Program-made: the position numbers and the translations under genes
From: Flavobacterium sp. ALD4
GTDB taxonomy: Bacteria; Bacteroidota; Bacteroidia; Flavobacteriales; Flavobacteriaceae
Direction: 5' to 3'
Assembly (NCBI RefSeq): GCF_002836475.1
Contig: NZ_PJBJ01000030.1
Location: 248,001 to 312,000 of the forward strand
Length of the DNA: 64,000 bases
Notes under the pieces: generated by a model
Database searches by the model: none
Seen by the model: only the letters and a program-made list of their open reading frames with translations
What the model was told of the DNA's origin: nothing
Shown: piece by piece, positions 46,583-55,939 of the stretch
How positions within the stretch are numbered: the stretch's first letter is position 1
How the letters are laid out: the number at the start of each line of letters is the position of its first letter

Positions 46583-48046
46583 CTATTTATGAAGTTGTTC
46601 TAATATCTCTTTTACTATTTTCATGTCATCAAAATCATGACGCACACCATTGATTTCTTGGTAGGTTTCATGCCCTTTTCCCGCAATCAAAATAATATCG
46701 TTTGGCTGAGCAAATTGACACGCTGTTTTTATAGCTTGCTTTCTATCAGATATCGCAAGCACTTTTTTATAATTCTCTGCCGTAACCCCTTCTTCCATTT
46801 CTTTGATAATCGTATCAGGATCCTCATTTCTTGGATTATCAGACGTAAGAATTACTTTATCACTCAATTCAGAGGCTATACTAGCCATAATCGGGCGTTT
46901 CGTTTTATCTCTATTGCCCCCGCAACCCACGACAGTAATCAACTGTTCGTTTTTAGTCCGAATGTCATTGGTTGTTTTTAAAACATTTTCCAATGCGTCG
47001 GGAGTATGAGCATAATCAACAATAGCAGTGATATTTGTAGTAGAAACAATGTATTGGAATCTTCCCGATACACTTTCCAGCTCAGATAACAAACGCAGTG
47101 TTTCTAAACTATCCATTCCTAATTCAACTGCAGTACCATATATTGCCAAAACATTATAAGCATTGAACGTTCCGATTAGTTTTACCCAAACTTCATTCCC
47201 TTCAATCTTTAACAATAATCCCGACAATTCATTCTCGAGAATTTGTGCTTTGTAATCAGCATAAGATTTTAAAGCATAGCTGCGTTTATTAGCCACTGTA
47301 TTTTGTAACATTACAGCACCATTTTTGTCATCAACATTAGTCAGTACAAAAGCATTTTTTGGAAGGTTATCAAAAAAAGATTTCTTAACATCCCTATACT
47401 CTGCAAAAGTGGGATGATAATCCAAATGATCGTGAGACAAATTGGTAAAAACTCCACCTACGAAATGCAATGCTTCTGTTCTTTTTTGATGAATCCCATG
47501 AGAACTTACTTCCATGAAACAATATTCAACACCAGCATCTCTCATCTCCGCTAAGTAATGATTAATCGTGATTGAATCAGGCGTCGTATGTGTGGCTTTG
47601 TATTCGATATCGTCAACTAAAATTTTTACCGTAGAAATCAATCCTACTTTAAAGCCCGCTTTTTTAAATAATTGATATAATAAAGAAGCTATGGTAGTTT
47701 TACCGTTTGTTCCAGTGATACCAACTAACTTTAATTTTTTCGATGGATTACCGAAATAATTAGCCCCCATAAAAGCCAATGCCTCATTAGTATCTACAAC
47801 CTGTATGTATGTAACTCCATCTTCAAATTGTTCAGGAAAAGTATCACAAACAACTACTGCTGCTCCCAATTCAATTACTTTTTGAATGTAATCATGTCCG
47901 TCTGACACGGAGCCACGAATAGCGACAAAAATGTCATTTGCTTCAATTTTTCTTGAATCAAACTCGATTTTCTGCACGGCAACTTCCTCTGAGCCAGAGA
48001 TCGCTTTTATTGCGACTTTATGTAATATGTCTTTTAGTATAATCAC
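46583..48046 (-). CDS. murE: UDP-MurNAc-tripeptide synthetase MurE (meso-DAP type)
   Basis: Adds the third residue of the stem peptide. The 487-residue Mur ligase has [19 protein letters not shown] and [14 protein letters not shown]. The [10 protein letters not shown] segment is the DNPR motif of meso-diaminopimelate-adding MurE, so the wall is expected to be mDAP type. It overlaps ftsI by 4 bp (ATGA). Confidence 0.96.
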   Translation of the reverse strand: MIILKDILHKVAIKAISGSEEVAVQKIEFDSRKIEANDIFVAIRGSVSDGHDYIQKVIELGAAVVVCDTFPEQFEDGVTYIQVVDTNEALAFMGANYFGNPSKKLKLVGITGTNGKTTIASLLYQLFKKAGFKVGLISTVKILVDDIEYKATHTTPDSITINHYLAEMRDAGVEYCFMEVSSHGIHQKRTEALHFVGGVFTNLSHDHLDYHPTFAEYRDVKKSFFDNLPKNAFVLTNVDDKNGAVMLQNTVANKRSYALKSYADYKAQILENELSGLLLKIEGNEVWVKLIGTFNAYNVLAIYGTAVELGMDSLETLRLLSELESVSGRFQYIVSTTNITAIVDYAHTPDALENVLKTTNDIRTKNEQLITVVGCGGNRDKTKRPIMASIASELSDKVILTSDNPRNEDPDTIIKEMEEGVTAENYKKVLAISDRKQAIKTACQFAQPNDIILIAGKGHETYQEINGVRHDFDDMKIVKEILEQLHK

Positions 48047-50046
48047 AATAATTCTAATATTATAGTTGTGTTTTTTATTATATCCTGACCTGCTTGAAGC
48101 GATTGTGTCTTCACCTTTCCCATGCCGACTGCTTTTACTTTTACACCTAAATTCTCTAATAAAGCAATCGCATCCATTCCTGCCATCCCTTTAACGTTAG
48201 GAATTGACCGCTGTGACTTCTGTAGTTTAGCAAAGTAGTTGTTATAATTTTTTTCCTGTTTAGGTACTTTTCTATCTATATTTTTAATTTCGTTTGTCGA
48301 AGGAACATCTGTAAAAATCTTTTGTGCAATTCTTTTAAAAACCGGCCCTGCAACATCTGCACCATAATAATTGTTATTCACCGTGCTTGGTTTATGTACC
48401 ACGACTATACAAGAAAACTTAGGATTATCTGCTGGAAAGTATCCTACAAAAGACGAAGCATAGTATTGGCCTGACCCACCATCTTTGCCATAATTAACTT
48501 GCGCTGTCCCTGTTTTACCTGCCATCGAGAAGTCTTTTGAGTACAGTTTTGACCCTGTCCCTCTTTTAACCACATTTTTTAAAACTGCTTTCAATTTCAG
48601 CAATGTTTCGGTTGAACATATCTTTGGGTTAATGACCTGTTTTTCCATTTTAACAATGGTTTTGTTCCACTCTTTTATCTCTGACACAAATTGCGGTTTT
48701 ACCAATACCCCATTATTAGCAACAGCATTATAAAATGCCAAAGTCTGCATTGGCGTTACTGAAACTCCATACCCAAAGGCCATCCAAGGAAGCGAAATAT
48801 TAGACCAATTTTTGTCGCTTGGTTGCGGAATAAAAGGCCTTCCTTCCCCTTCAAAATCCATATTAAGCTTCTTATTTAATCCATAAGAGTTTACATGGTT
48901 GACAAATTTTGAAGGATTATTTTTATAATTTTCGTAAACCGCCTGAACCATAACGGTATTTGAGGACAACTCAAATCCTCTAGCCAAAGATATTTTTCCA
49001 TATCCTCCCTTATGAGAATCCCTTACTGCCTTCCCTGAATATCTTATCTCCCCACCATAAGTATCGTAAACCGTACTTGTATCAGCCACTTTATCTTCTA
49101 GTATAGCCATTAAATCAACTAATTTAAAAGTCGATCCCGGTTCGTGGGATTCAGCAACAGCATAATTTGTTGTTTCATAATAAGTACCGTCATTGGCTCT
49201 ACCTAAATTAGCAATTGCACGTACTTTCCCTGTTTCAGTTTCCATTACCACTACGCAACCATGATCTGCTTCATACTCTTGCAATTGTTTTAATAGAGCA
49301 TGATGTGCAATATCTTGTATGTAGACATCTATGGTTGATATTACATCATAGCCGTCTTGCGGGTCAACTTCATTAACATCACGAATAGGCTTCCACTGCC
49401 CCTTTGCTATTTTTTGCTTAAGAATCTTACCATCTTTCCCATTTAAATATTTCCTGTATGCCCACTCAATCCCTTTTCCGTCATAAGTGCCCGCAGGTGT
49501 TTTTCTTTCATAACCAATAGTACGTTCGGCTATTTTACCTATTGGATGCTCCCTAACTGTTTTTTGTTCAACAATAATACCGCCCTTGTAGGCACCTAAT
49601 TTAAACAAGGGAAATCCTTTAATTTTTATGTAATCGGTGTAGCTTAAATTCCGGGCAATTAAATAATATCGATTGTTAGTTGCTCTCGCTCTTCTCAATT
49701 CATTCTGATAAAAACTACTTGATTTGTCCAAAACAACCGCCAGCGAATCAGATAATGCTTGTACATTCTTCTCAAATATTTCCATTTTTGGCGCTAAAGC
49801 ATCAAAACGTATTTCGTAATTAGGAATTGAAGTAGCCAATAAGCTCCCGTCAGAAGAATATATATTCCCTTTATTTGAAGGGATAACGAAATTTTTAACT
49901 GTTCTTTCCTTAGCTAATTTTCTATAATAATCTCCTTCAACCCACTGAATGTTAGTCAACTTAACAGCAATAGCGATCGCTACCAAAAAGATAGCAAATG
50001 CAACAAGATAGATTCTGTACGATATGTGTTTATCCTCTACTGCCAT
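48043..50046 (-). CDS. ftsI: division transpeptidase FtsI (PBP3-like) with PASTA domain
   Basis: Class B penicillin-binding protein cross-linking septal peptidoglycan with FtsW. It has one N-terminal membrane helix (IYLVAFAIFLVAIAIAVKL), a dimerisation domain, and the transpeptidase motifs: S-x-x-K in EPGSTFKLVD, S-x-N in ELSSNTVM and KTG in AGKTGTAQVN. A C-terminal PASTA domain (IPNVKGMAGMDAIALLENLG) makes it 667 residues, longer than E. coli FtsI. It overlaps ftsL by 10 bp. Confidence 0.96.
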   Translation of the reverse strand: MAVEDKHISYRIYLVAFAIFLVAIAIAVKLTNIQWVEGDYYRKLAKERTVKNFVIPSNKGNIYSSDGSLLATSIPNYEIRFDALAPKMEIFEKNVQALSDSLAVVLDKSSSFYQNELRRARATNNRYYLIARNLSYTDYIKIKGFPLFKLGAYKGGIIVEQKTVREHPIGKIAERTIGYERKTPAGTYDGKGIEWAYRKYLNGKDGKILKQKIAKGQWKPIRDVNEVDPQDGYDVISTIDVYIQDIAHHALLKQLQEYEADHGCVVVMETETGKVRAIANLGRANDGTYYETTNYAVAESHEPGSTFKLVDLMAILEDKVADTSTVYDTYGGEIRYSGKAVRDSHKGGYGKISLARGFELSSNTVMVQAVYENYKNNPSKFVNHVNSYGLNKKLNMDFEGEGRPFIPQPSDKNWSNISLPWMAFGYGVSVTPMQTLAFYNAVANNGVLVKPQFVSEIKEWNKTIVKMEKQVINPKICSTETLLKLKAVLKNVVKRGTGSKLYSKDFSMAGKTGTAQVNYGKDGGSGQYYASSFVGYFPADNPKFSCIVVVHKPSTVNNNYYGADVAGPVFKRIAQKIFTDVPSTNEIKNIDRKVPKQEKNYNNYFAKLQKSQRSIPNVKGMAGMDAIALLENLGVKVKAVGMGKVKTQSLQAGQDIIKNTTIILELL

Positions 50047-50384
50047 ATTTTTTTAAGAAAAGTTTTCTCTTCTTCTTTTTTTACTTTTATTTTAATTGGA
50101 GGAACAGTTGCTGGGAAAATTTGTTTTTCCACCATTTTTTCAGAAACAGTCGATTCCATTTTCAATTTCATCAATTGAGAACGTCTGTCAACAAATTCTG
50201 AACGCAATTCTTTCACTTCAGTCGTTAATTTTGCAATTGTAAAAACCTTCTGCTCAAAACGTTGTGTATTAGCAATCATGAGGATAGCTAAAAGAATAAG
50301 AAAAACGATAAAACGCCAATTTTTCATCGCATCATCATCGATAAGAAACCTCGCTTTTAATATGTTATAAACACCGTTTTTCAT
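50037..50384 (-). CDS. ftsL: cell division protein FtsL-like
   Basis: Bitopic 115-residue protein with a short cytoplasmic part, one membrane helix (FIVFLILLAILMIANTQRF) and a coiled-coil region (TIAKLTTEVKELRSEFVDRRSQ). FtsL proteins are very divergent; position between rsmH and ftsI and the topology support the call. It bridges FtsQ and FtsW/FtsI in the divisome. Confidence 0.88.
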   Translation of the reverse strand: MKNGVYNILKARFLIDDDAMKNWRFIVFLILLAILMIANTQRFEQKVFTIAKLTTEVKELRSEFVDRRSQLMKLKMESTVSEKMVEKQIFPATVPPIKIKVKKEEEKTFLKKIWQ

Positions 50385-50390
50385 TCTAGA

Positions 50391-51299
50391 TTATTTCTTT
50401 TCAGCTATTCTTAGTTTAGCACTTCGAGCTCTATTATTTACCTTAATCTCTTCTTTATCCGGTACTATTAGCTTTCCAATAGTCTTAAACGGCACGGAAA
50501 AATTTCCAAAAAAATCACGTTCAGGCTCCCCTTCAAACATCCCGTTTTTCATAAATCGTTTCACCAATCTGTCTTCTAATGAATGATATGAAATAACACT
50601 TAATCGTCCTCCCGGTTTTAATACCTCTAATGACTGCTCCAAAAATTCCTTCAAAACATCCATTTCTTGATTTACTTCAATTCGAATAGCTTGATAGATT
50701 TGAGCTAGTATTTTGTTCCTAACTCTGTCTGGTAAATGTTTTGCCAAAACCTCCTTTAATTCATCGGTAGTCTTAATAGTTTGTACCTCTCTAGCGTCAG
50801 CAATAGTTCTTGCCAAAACGGGAGCGTTTTTCAACTCTCCATAGTCCAAGAATACTCGCTTTAAGTTTGCCTCGTCGTATTCATTAACCACTTTATAAGC
50901 ATTGAGGTCATTTTTTTGACTCATCCTCATATCTAATTCGGCGTCAAACCGAGTAGAAAAACCTCTTTCGGCCACATCAAATTGATGAGAAGAAACTCCT
51001 AAATCAGCCAAAATCCCGTCAACACTTTTCAATCCGTAAAAACGCAAGAAACGTTTGATAAATCTAAAATTTTCATTAATAAGAGTAAACCGCTCATCTG
51101 GCAAAGCATTTGCCAAAGCGTCCTCATCCTGATCAAAAGCAAACAGTTTCCCATCTGGCCCCAACCTGCTCAATATTTCTTTTGAATGCCCGCCTCCACC
51201 GAAGGTTACATCTACATACACGCCATCAGGCTTAATATTTAAACCATCTACTGATGCTTGAAGCAAAACCGGATTATGATATTCCATTGTCGTCGTCAT
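50391..51299 (-). CDS. rsmH: 16S rRNA (cytosine1402-N4)-methyltransferase RsmH
   Basis: SAM-dependent enzyme modifying C1402 of 16S rRNA in the P site. It has YHNPVLLQASVDGL at the start, VDVTFGGGGHSKEIL (SAM loop), ILADLGVSSHQFDVAERGFS and SYHSLEDRLVKRF. The 302-residue size is normal. It overlaps the end of mraZ by 26 bp. Confidence 0.96.
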   Translation of the reverse strand: MTTTMEYHNPVLLQASVDGLNIKPDGVYVDVTFGGGGHSKEILSRLGPDGKLFAFDQDEDALANALPDERFTLINENFRFIKRFLRFYGLKSVDGILADLGVSSHQFDVAERGFSTRFDAELDMRMSQKNDLNAYKVVNEYDEANLKRVFLDYGELKNAPVLARTIADAREVQTIKTTDELKEVLAKHLPDRVRNKILAQIYQAIRIEVNQEMDVLKEFLEQSLEVLKPGGRLSVISYHSLEDRLVKRFMKNGMFEGEPERDFFGNFSVPFKTIGKLIVPDKEEIKVNNRARSAKLRIAEKK

Positions 51300-51747
51300 T
51301 TATGTTTCCCATTACATCTTCTGCTAAATCTGCAAAATCTACGTCTTCACCACTTATCGATTTTTCATATAAATCTTTATCCCATATCTCCACTATGTTT
51401 ACAGCGGAAGAAAAGACCACTTCCTTAGAAATACTGCCGAAAGACACCAAATCTCTAGGAATCAACAATCTTCCCAAAGAATCAATATCCACTACTTTTA
51501 CACCAGCAGTGAATCTGCGGATAAAATCATTATTCTTCTTTACAAACCGATTCAGTTTATTAATTTTGGCCATCATCACATCCCATTCTTCCATAGGATA
51601 TAACTCCAAACAAGGCTGAAAAACAGAACGCTTCAAAACAAAACCGCTTTGAAGAGAAAGTGTCAATTGCTTTTTCAAGGGCGCTGGCAACAGTACCCTT
51701 CCTTTAGCATCAACCTTACATTCATATGTTCCAACAATTGTATTCAA
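51274..51747 (-). CDS. mraZ: transcriptional regulator MraZ
   Basis: First gene of the dcw cluster; MraZ is an AbrB-like DNA-binding regulator of this cluster. I take the TTG at 51747 as start (MNTIVGTYECKVDAKGRVLL), where homologues begin and just downstream of the -7 element; no ATG lies in frame near it. Two MraZ repeats are seen: GTYECKVDAKGRVLLPAPLK and VVDIDSLGRLLIPRDLVSF, each with the D-x-x-GR motif. The acidic tail (DFADLAEDVMGNINDDDN) overlaps rsmH. Likely autoregulated via the repeats at 51793-51820. Confidence 0.92.
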   Translation of the reverse strand: MNTIVGTYECKVDAKGRVLLPAPLKKQLTLSLQSGFVLKRSVFQPCLELYPMEEWDVMMAKINKLNRFVKKNNDFIRRFTAGVKVVDIDSLGRLLIPRDLVSFGSISKEVVFSSAVNIVEIWDKDLYEKSISGEDVDFADLAEDVMGNINDDDNGIS

Positions 51748-51773
51748 AAGAATAGTTTTAAAATTATATAAAG

Positions 51774-51781
51774 CAAAAATA
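51774..51781 (-). promoter_or_regulatory. -7 element of the dcw promoter
   Basis: On the minus strand TATTTTTG (exact TAnnTTTG) ends 26 bp before the mraZ TTG start. The -33 region falls within the MraZ boxes and has no clear TTG. Confidence 0.55.
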
Positions 51782-51792
51782 TGAAAAATATC

Positions 51793-51820
51793 ACCACTAT
51801 TTACCACTATCTACCACTTT
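51793..51820 (-). promoter_or_regulatory. putative MraZ operator: three GTGGT boxes spaced exactly 10 bp
   Basis: On the minus strand AAAGTGGTAG, ATAGTGGTAA and ATAGTGGTGA lie in tandem; the ACCAC cores on the plus strand are at 51793, 51803 and 51813. Spacing of one helical turn and the GTGG core match known MraZ boxes of other bacteria. They overlie the -33 region of the dcw promoter. Confidence 0.7.
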
Positions 51821-52142
51821 GTTAATAAGTTTAACCACATATAAGCAGAACCCCTTAGTTTTCAGACTATCAGACTGTCAGACCATTAGCCACTTTACAA
51901 GTTAGACACAAGAATATTCAAACTATCAAAATTCTTATCCATTTACCTTCAGAAATTTAACTTCAATACCCATTCTTCTCTAATAGGAAACACCTTTAAA
52001 AAGAGTAATTTGACATAATATTTATGTCCTGAAAAATAAATACGATCAAAATTCACCAATATGATCAAAAATCGTTTTCAAAAATTCTTTTTAATTTATT
52101 AAATCCTATATTTGTGAAAATTGAAAATCCGTATTCAAAAAC
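51821..52142. other. divergent intergenic region mraZ / hydrolase
   Basis: Contains the short imperfect repeat CAGACTATCAGACTGTCAGAC at about 51866-51886 and a -7 element TATATTTG at 52107-52114 for the plus-strand hydrolase gene. Nothing else seen. Confidence 0.5.
52107..52114 (+). promoter_or_regulatory. -7 element upstream of the alpha/beta hydrolase
   Basis: TATATTTG matches TAnnTTTG exactly, 28 bp before the ATG. The -33 region is a poor match. Confidence 0.45.
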
Positions 52143-52907
52143 ATGGAAAAAAACTATAAGAAGGAAGGTAAATACAGCTATTATGAAGCTGGAGAAGGAA
52201 CGCCACTAGTAATCTTACATGGGCTAATGGGAGGGTTAAGTAATTTTGATGCTGTAGCCAGTTATTTTTCTGACAAAGGATACAAAGTTGTTATCCCGGA
52301 TTTGCCTATCTATTCACAAAATATTTTAAAAACAAACGTAAAAAGTTTTGCTAAATACGTTAAGGATTTTATAACTTTTAAAGGGTTTGACAGAGTAATT
52401 CTTTTAGGGAATTCGCTGGGAGGCCATATCGCCCTATACCATACAAAAATGTACCCTGAAAAAGTTGCAGGACTTGTAATAACAGGAAGTTCCGGCTTAT
52501 ATGAAAGTGCTATGGGTGATAGCTATCCAAAAAGAGGTGATTACGAATACATCAAGAAAAAAGCCGAAGACGTTTTCTACGACCCTGCAGTAGCTACACC
52601 AGAATTGATTGACGAAGTCTATGCATCTATAAATGACAGAAGAAAACTAATCAAAACATTGACAATTGCCAAAAGTGCTATTCGTCATAATATGGCAAAA
52701 GATCTTCCAAAGATGCATGTACGAACTTGCATTATCTGGGGCAAAAACGATAAAGTTACACCTCCGGATGTAGCTGAAGAATTTAATAAATTACTACCCA
52801 ACTCCACTTTATATTGGATTGACAAATGTGGTCATGCGGCAATGATGGAACAACCGGAAGAGTTCAATCACTTGCTTGAAGAATGGCTAACTAAATCCAA
52901 CTTATAA
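52143..52907 (+). CDS. alpha/beta-fold hydrolase
   Basis: Cytoplasmic 254-residue hydrolase. HGLMGGLSNF forms the oxyanion region, GNSLGG carries the nucleophile Ser (about residue 93), the acid is the Asp in WGKNDKVTPP and the base His is in KCGHAAMMEQP. The substrate is not predictable. It is placed before engB, an arrangement seen in other flavobacteria. Confidence 0.88.
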   Translation: MEKNYKKEGKYSYYEAGEGTPLVILHGLMGGLSNFDAVASYFSDKGYKVVIPDLPIYSQNILKTNVKSFAKYVKDFITFKGFDRVILLGNSLGGHIALYHTKMYPEKVAGLVITGSSGLYESAMGDSYPKRGDYEYIKKKAEDVFYDPAVATPELIDEVYASINDRRKLIKTLTIAKSAIRHNMAKDLPKMHVRTCIIWGKNDKVTPPDVAEEFNKLLPNSTLYWIDKCGHAAMMEQPEEFNHLLEEWLTKSNL

Positions 52908-52946
52908 GTACCTCTCTCTTTAAAAAGAGATTTTACACAAAAAAAT

Positions 52947-53561
52947 ATGAAAATCAACACCGCCGAATTCGTAATTAGCAACTCCGATGTTAGCAAATGT
53001 CCTAAAGACCGTTTGCCAGAATATGCTTTTATAGGTAGGTCTAATGTTGGAAAGTCCTCATTGATCAATATGTTGACCAACCAAAAAAAATTAGCGAAAA
53101 CATCAGGAAGACCAGGTAAAACACAGCTAATAAATCATTTCCTGATAAACAACAATTGGTTCTTAGTTGATTTACCAGGATATGGTTATGCTAAGGTATC
53201 CAAAAAAACAAAATCAGTTTTCCAGCAGTTTATAACTGATTATTTCGAAACAAGAGAACAATTAGTTTGCGCCTTTGTTTTAATCGATATTCGCCATGAA
53301 GCTCAAACAATAGATATTGAATTCATGTCTTATATGGGAGAGAGTGAAATTCCTTTTTGCATCATTTTCACCAAAGCAGACAAAATCAGTAAGGTAAAAA
53401 TAGATTCGCATATTGCGGCTTACAAGAAAAACATGTTCACTAACAATTGGGCTGAAATGCCTCCATATTTTGTGACCTCTGCAACAGAATCGTTGGGAAA
53501 AGAAGATGTTTTAAAGTACATCGACGAAGTAAACCAAGAAGTCTTTAAGAACAACAGTTAA
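52947..53561 (+). CDS. engB: ribosome biogenesis GTP-binding protein EngB (YihA/YsxC)
   Basis: Essential GTPase in 50S assembly. G1 GRSNVGKSSL, G3 DLPGYGYAKV and G4 TKADK are intact; residue count 204 is normal. It lies 39 bp after the hydrolase gene, so they are probably co-transcribed. Confidence 0.96.
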   Translation: MKINTAEFVISNSDVSKCPKDRLPEYAFIGRSNVGKSSLINMLTNQKKLAKTSGRPGKTQLINHFLINNNWFLVDLPGYGYAKVSKKTKSVFQQFITDYFETREQLVCAFVLIDIRHEAQTIDIEFMSYMGESEIPFCIIFTKADKISKVKIDSHIAAYKKNMFTNNWAEMPPYFVTSATESLGKEDVLKYIDEVNQEVFKNNS

Positions 53562-53596
53562 TTTTAATAAAAGACTACAATGATTCCTAAATAATA

Positions 53597-53636
53597 AAAC
53601 ATCCCAGAACTTAAATTTAAGCTTTGGGATGTTTTT
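53597..53636. terminator. bidirectional terminator between engB and gldC
   Basis: Stem AAAACATCCCA / TGGGATGTTTT with T residues on the plus side and A residues (T on minus) on the other; an inner CTTAAATTTAAG palindrome fills the loop. Serves the convergent engB and gldC genes. Confidence 0.85.
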
Positions 53637-53656
53637 CATTACAGCAGAAATCGATC

Positions 53657-53992
53657 TTACTTCTTCAACTCTAACTTTTCTGCAAAATATTCGCAAAAAT
53701 CTTTCATGGTATCCGCCATCTTTTCATCACCGGTGGCACGATGAAAAGTATCTGACATTGCCACCAATGTTTGATGAAAGAAAATTTTCATTTCATCAAC
53801 CGGCATCTCTTTTGTCCATAAATCAATACGCATACTTTCTTTTGACTTACTGTCCCAAACAGACAACATAATTGCTTTTGCCTCTTCTAAATCTACCCCT
53901 CCGTCTTTTGCGGACCATAATAGCTTTTCTGGAACACGGTTTTCATCTAACTCTACAAGGAATTTAATTTCCGATCTGTTTTTATCTGACAT
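53657..53992 (-). CDS. gldC: gliding motility protein GldC
   Basis: Small cytoplasmic protein (111 residues) of the Bacteroidota gliding system: RSEIKFLVELDENRVPEKLL, WSAKDGGVDLEEAKAIMLSV and ETFHRATGDEK-like segment. In F. johnsoniae gldC affects spreading and lies beside gldB, as here (genes overlap by 1 bp). Confidence 0.95.
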   Translation of the reverse strand: MSDKNRSEIKFLVELDENRVPEKLLWSAKDGGVDLEEAKAIMLSVWDSKSKESMRIDLWTKEMPVDEMKIFFHQTLVAMSDTFHRATGDEKMADTMKDFCEYFAEKLELKK

Positions 53993-54948
53993 TACTTTCT
54001 AGGTTTGTATTTTGATTTTTCAAATATTTCTTTAGCACTTGTGCCTACTAATTGTTGCAAAGATACTTCATTGTTTTTCATATACGAACGAACAATTTGC
54101 CATCCTATCCAACCCCCAACTTGGCCAGGCGTTTCATTGTCAATTTCCAAATAAAATTTAGAAAAGGGAGCCGGATTTATAAAACGCGGCATTAGTTTTT
54201 GATCATCACTATAGAGCATTTCTTTTTCAATAAAATAACGCCACATATAACTTTCATTTTGATCACACCATTCTATCTGCTCTTTTGTATATCCCATCTT
54301 ATCAGCATCGCTATATTCAGGAAGCAAAACATCTTTAAAGTACAACTCCTTTCCCGAATCTATCATTTTGGATAATAAATTTTTAGCCATAACAGGTGAT
54401 GCTTTTCGTTTATAAAAGCTCGAAACGACGTCAGCCATGATCTGGTTTTCCTCAAAATTCTGCTTTATATATTTAGGAAACTGATAAAACTTGTGCTCTT
54501 TACCCAAATACATTTCAAGGGAAATAATTACCAGACTATCCGCATAAATGACTTTGTTGTTGTAATCCATTTCGGAAATTACAGTAATTACCTTGGGTGT
54601 TTCCGTTTTTGGGAAATGATACTTTATATGCTTAAAAAGTACCTCCAGTTTGCTTTTAACCGGTTCAAAATCCGGATATTTTTTCTGCACCTCTGTGTAC
54701 AATTCTCTCCAAAGAGGATCCTGCATTTTGTCCAACCAAACGGCATCTTCATTTCCCGGTGGAAAGAAAAAGGGAAACTCTTTTTTTATTTTATCCAAAT
54801 CTTTCGGTTTGGTTTCAAAGAACACTTTATCAAAACGCTCCACCTTTATTTCCATGGGAATTTCATCGATAGCTACTTCTTCTTTATTTTTTTTATCACA
54901 GGATAAAAAAAAGCAACATAGCACTAAAGCATATATATATTTATTCAT
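53992..54948 (-). CDS. gldB: gliding motility lipoprotein GldB
   Basis: GldB is an outer-membrane-linked lipoprotein required for gliding and type IX secretion in F. johnsoniae. The 318-residue protein has a lipoprotein signal (ALVLCCFFLSCDKK, Cys17), the FDKVFFETKPKDLDKIKKEF region, and the conserved NPAPFSKFYLEIDNETPGQV and GWIGWQIVRSYM end. It overlaps gldC by one base and is read from a promoter near 55014. Confidence 0.95.
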   Translation of the reverse strand: MNKYIYALVLCCFFLSCDKKNKEEVAIDEIPMEIKVERFDKVFFETKPKDLDKIKKEFPFFFPPGNEDAVWLDKMQDPLWRELYTEVQKKYPDFEPVKSKLEVLFKHIKYHFPKTETPKVITVISEMDYNNKVIYADSLVIISLEMYLGKEHKFYQFPKYIKQNFEENQIMADVVSSFYKRKASPVMAKNLLSKMIDSGKELYFKDVLLPEYSDADKMGYTKEQIEWCDQNESYMWRYFIEKEMLYSDDQKLMPRFINPAPFSKFYLEIDNETPGQVGGWIGWQIVRSYMKNNEVSLQQLVGTSAKEIFEKSKYKPRK

Positions 54949-55013
54949 TTTTTTTAATTAAATTTGCCTAGGAAAAATCAGTCAAAACAATATCCCCCCT
55001 TATTTGGCTTTGC

Positions 55014-55021
55014 AAATATAC
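55014..55021 (-). promoter_or_regulatory. -7 element of the gldB promoter
   Basis: TATATTTG on the minus strand, 66 bp before the gldB start; a TTTA 20 bp further upstream could be the -33. Confidence 0.45.
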
Positions 55022-55049
55022 ATTCCTGCTTTTGAAAACGTAAACTATT

Positions 55050-55850
55050 ATGATTAAAAAAAATACGATTCAAGTTGAGAAGGTCAATACCCAAATTGTT
55101 AATTGGTTAAAAACCTATGCTGAAAACGCAAAAGTAAATGGATTTGTTGTTGGAATTTCCGGCGGAGTAGATTCGGCGGTAACTTCAACTCTGTGTGCTC
55201 AAACCGGACTGAAAGTTCTATGTGTTGAAATGCCTATTCACCAACATGAAAGTCATGTGAGTCGCGGACGTGAGCACATTAAGCAGTTGAGAAATAGATA
55301 CCCTAATGTTTCAACAACCACTGCGGATCTCACTTCAGTTTTTGAAAGCTTTAAAAGTGTGGTTCCCTCTGACTTTGAAGAAAATAAACTAAATATAACT
55401 CTTGCTAACACGCGTGCTCGTTTACGAATGACCACTTTATATTATTTTGCTGGAATACATGGATTATTAGTCGCAGGAACAGGGAACAAAGTAGAAGATT
55501 TTGGCGTTGGGTTTTACACAAAATATGGAGATGGCGGTGTAGACCTCAGTCCAATTGCTGACTTAATGAAATCAGAAGTATTTATGTTAGCTGCTCATTT
55601 AAAAGTCCCCGATTCCATTTTAAACGCGGCTCCATCTGATGGACTCTTTGGAGACGAAAAAACAGATGAAGCACAATTAGGCGCTACTTATGATGAATTA
55701 GAGTGGGCGATGATTGAGGATGAAGCAGGAAAAAGCATTACTGATTTTTCTGGAAGAGAAAAAACGGTTTTTGACATATATAAAAGGCTAAACAAAATTA
55801 ACCAACACAAAATGAAAGAAATACCTGTTTGTTTAGTTAAACGGGATTAA
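55050..55850 (+). CDS. nadE: NH3-dependent NAD+ synthetase
   Basis: Amidates deamido-NAD to NAD. The 266-residue protein has the PP-loop GISGGVDSAVTS, TLANTRARLRMTTLYYFA, LVAGTGNKVEDFGVGFYTKYGDG and PSDGLFGDEKTDE. It lacks a glutaminase domain, so ammonia is the nitrogen donor. It is divergent from gldB. Confidence 0.96.
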   Translation: MIKKNTIQVEKVNTQIVNWLKTYAENAKVNGFVVGISGGVDSAVTSTLCAQTGLKVLCVEMPIHQHESHVSRGREHIKQLRNRYPNVSTTTADLTSVFESFKSVVPSDFEENKLNITLANTRARLRMTTLYYFAGIHGLLVAGTGNKVEDFGVGFYTKYGDGGVDLSPIADLMKSEVFMLAAHLKVPDSILNAAPSDGLFGDEKTDEAQLGATYDELEWAMIEDEAGKSITDFSGREKTVFDIYKRLNKINQHKMKEIPVCLVKRD

Positions 55851-55939
55851 TGGTCTTTTATCCGAATAATTAGAAATAATAACTAATTTTTTATATATTT
55901 AATAAAGAAACATGACTAAAAACTCTAAAACTAAAAATC

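Noticed and set aside
52913..52934. Hairpin CTCTTT/AAAGAG between the hydrolase gene and engB as a terminator
   Set aside because: Short AT-rich stem, weak T-run, and only 39 bp between two co-directional genes.
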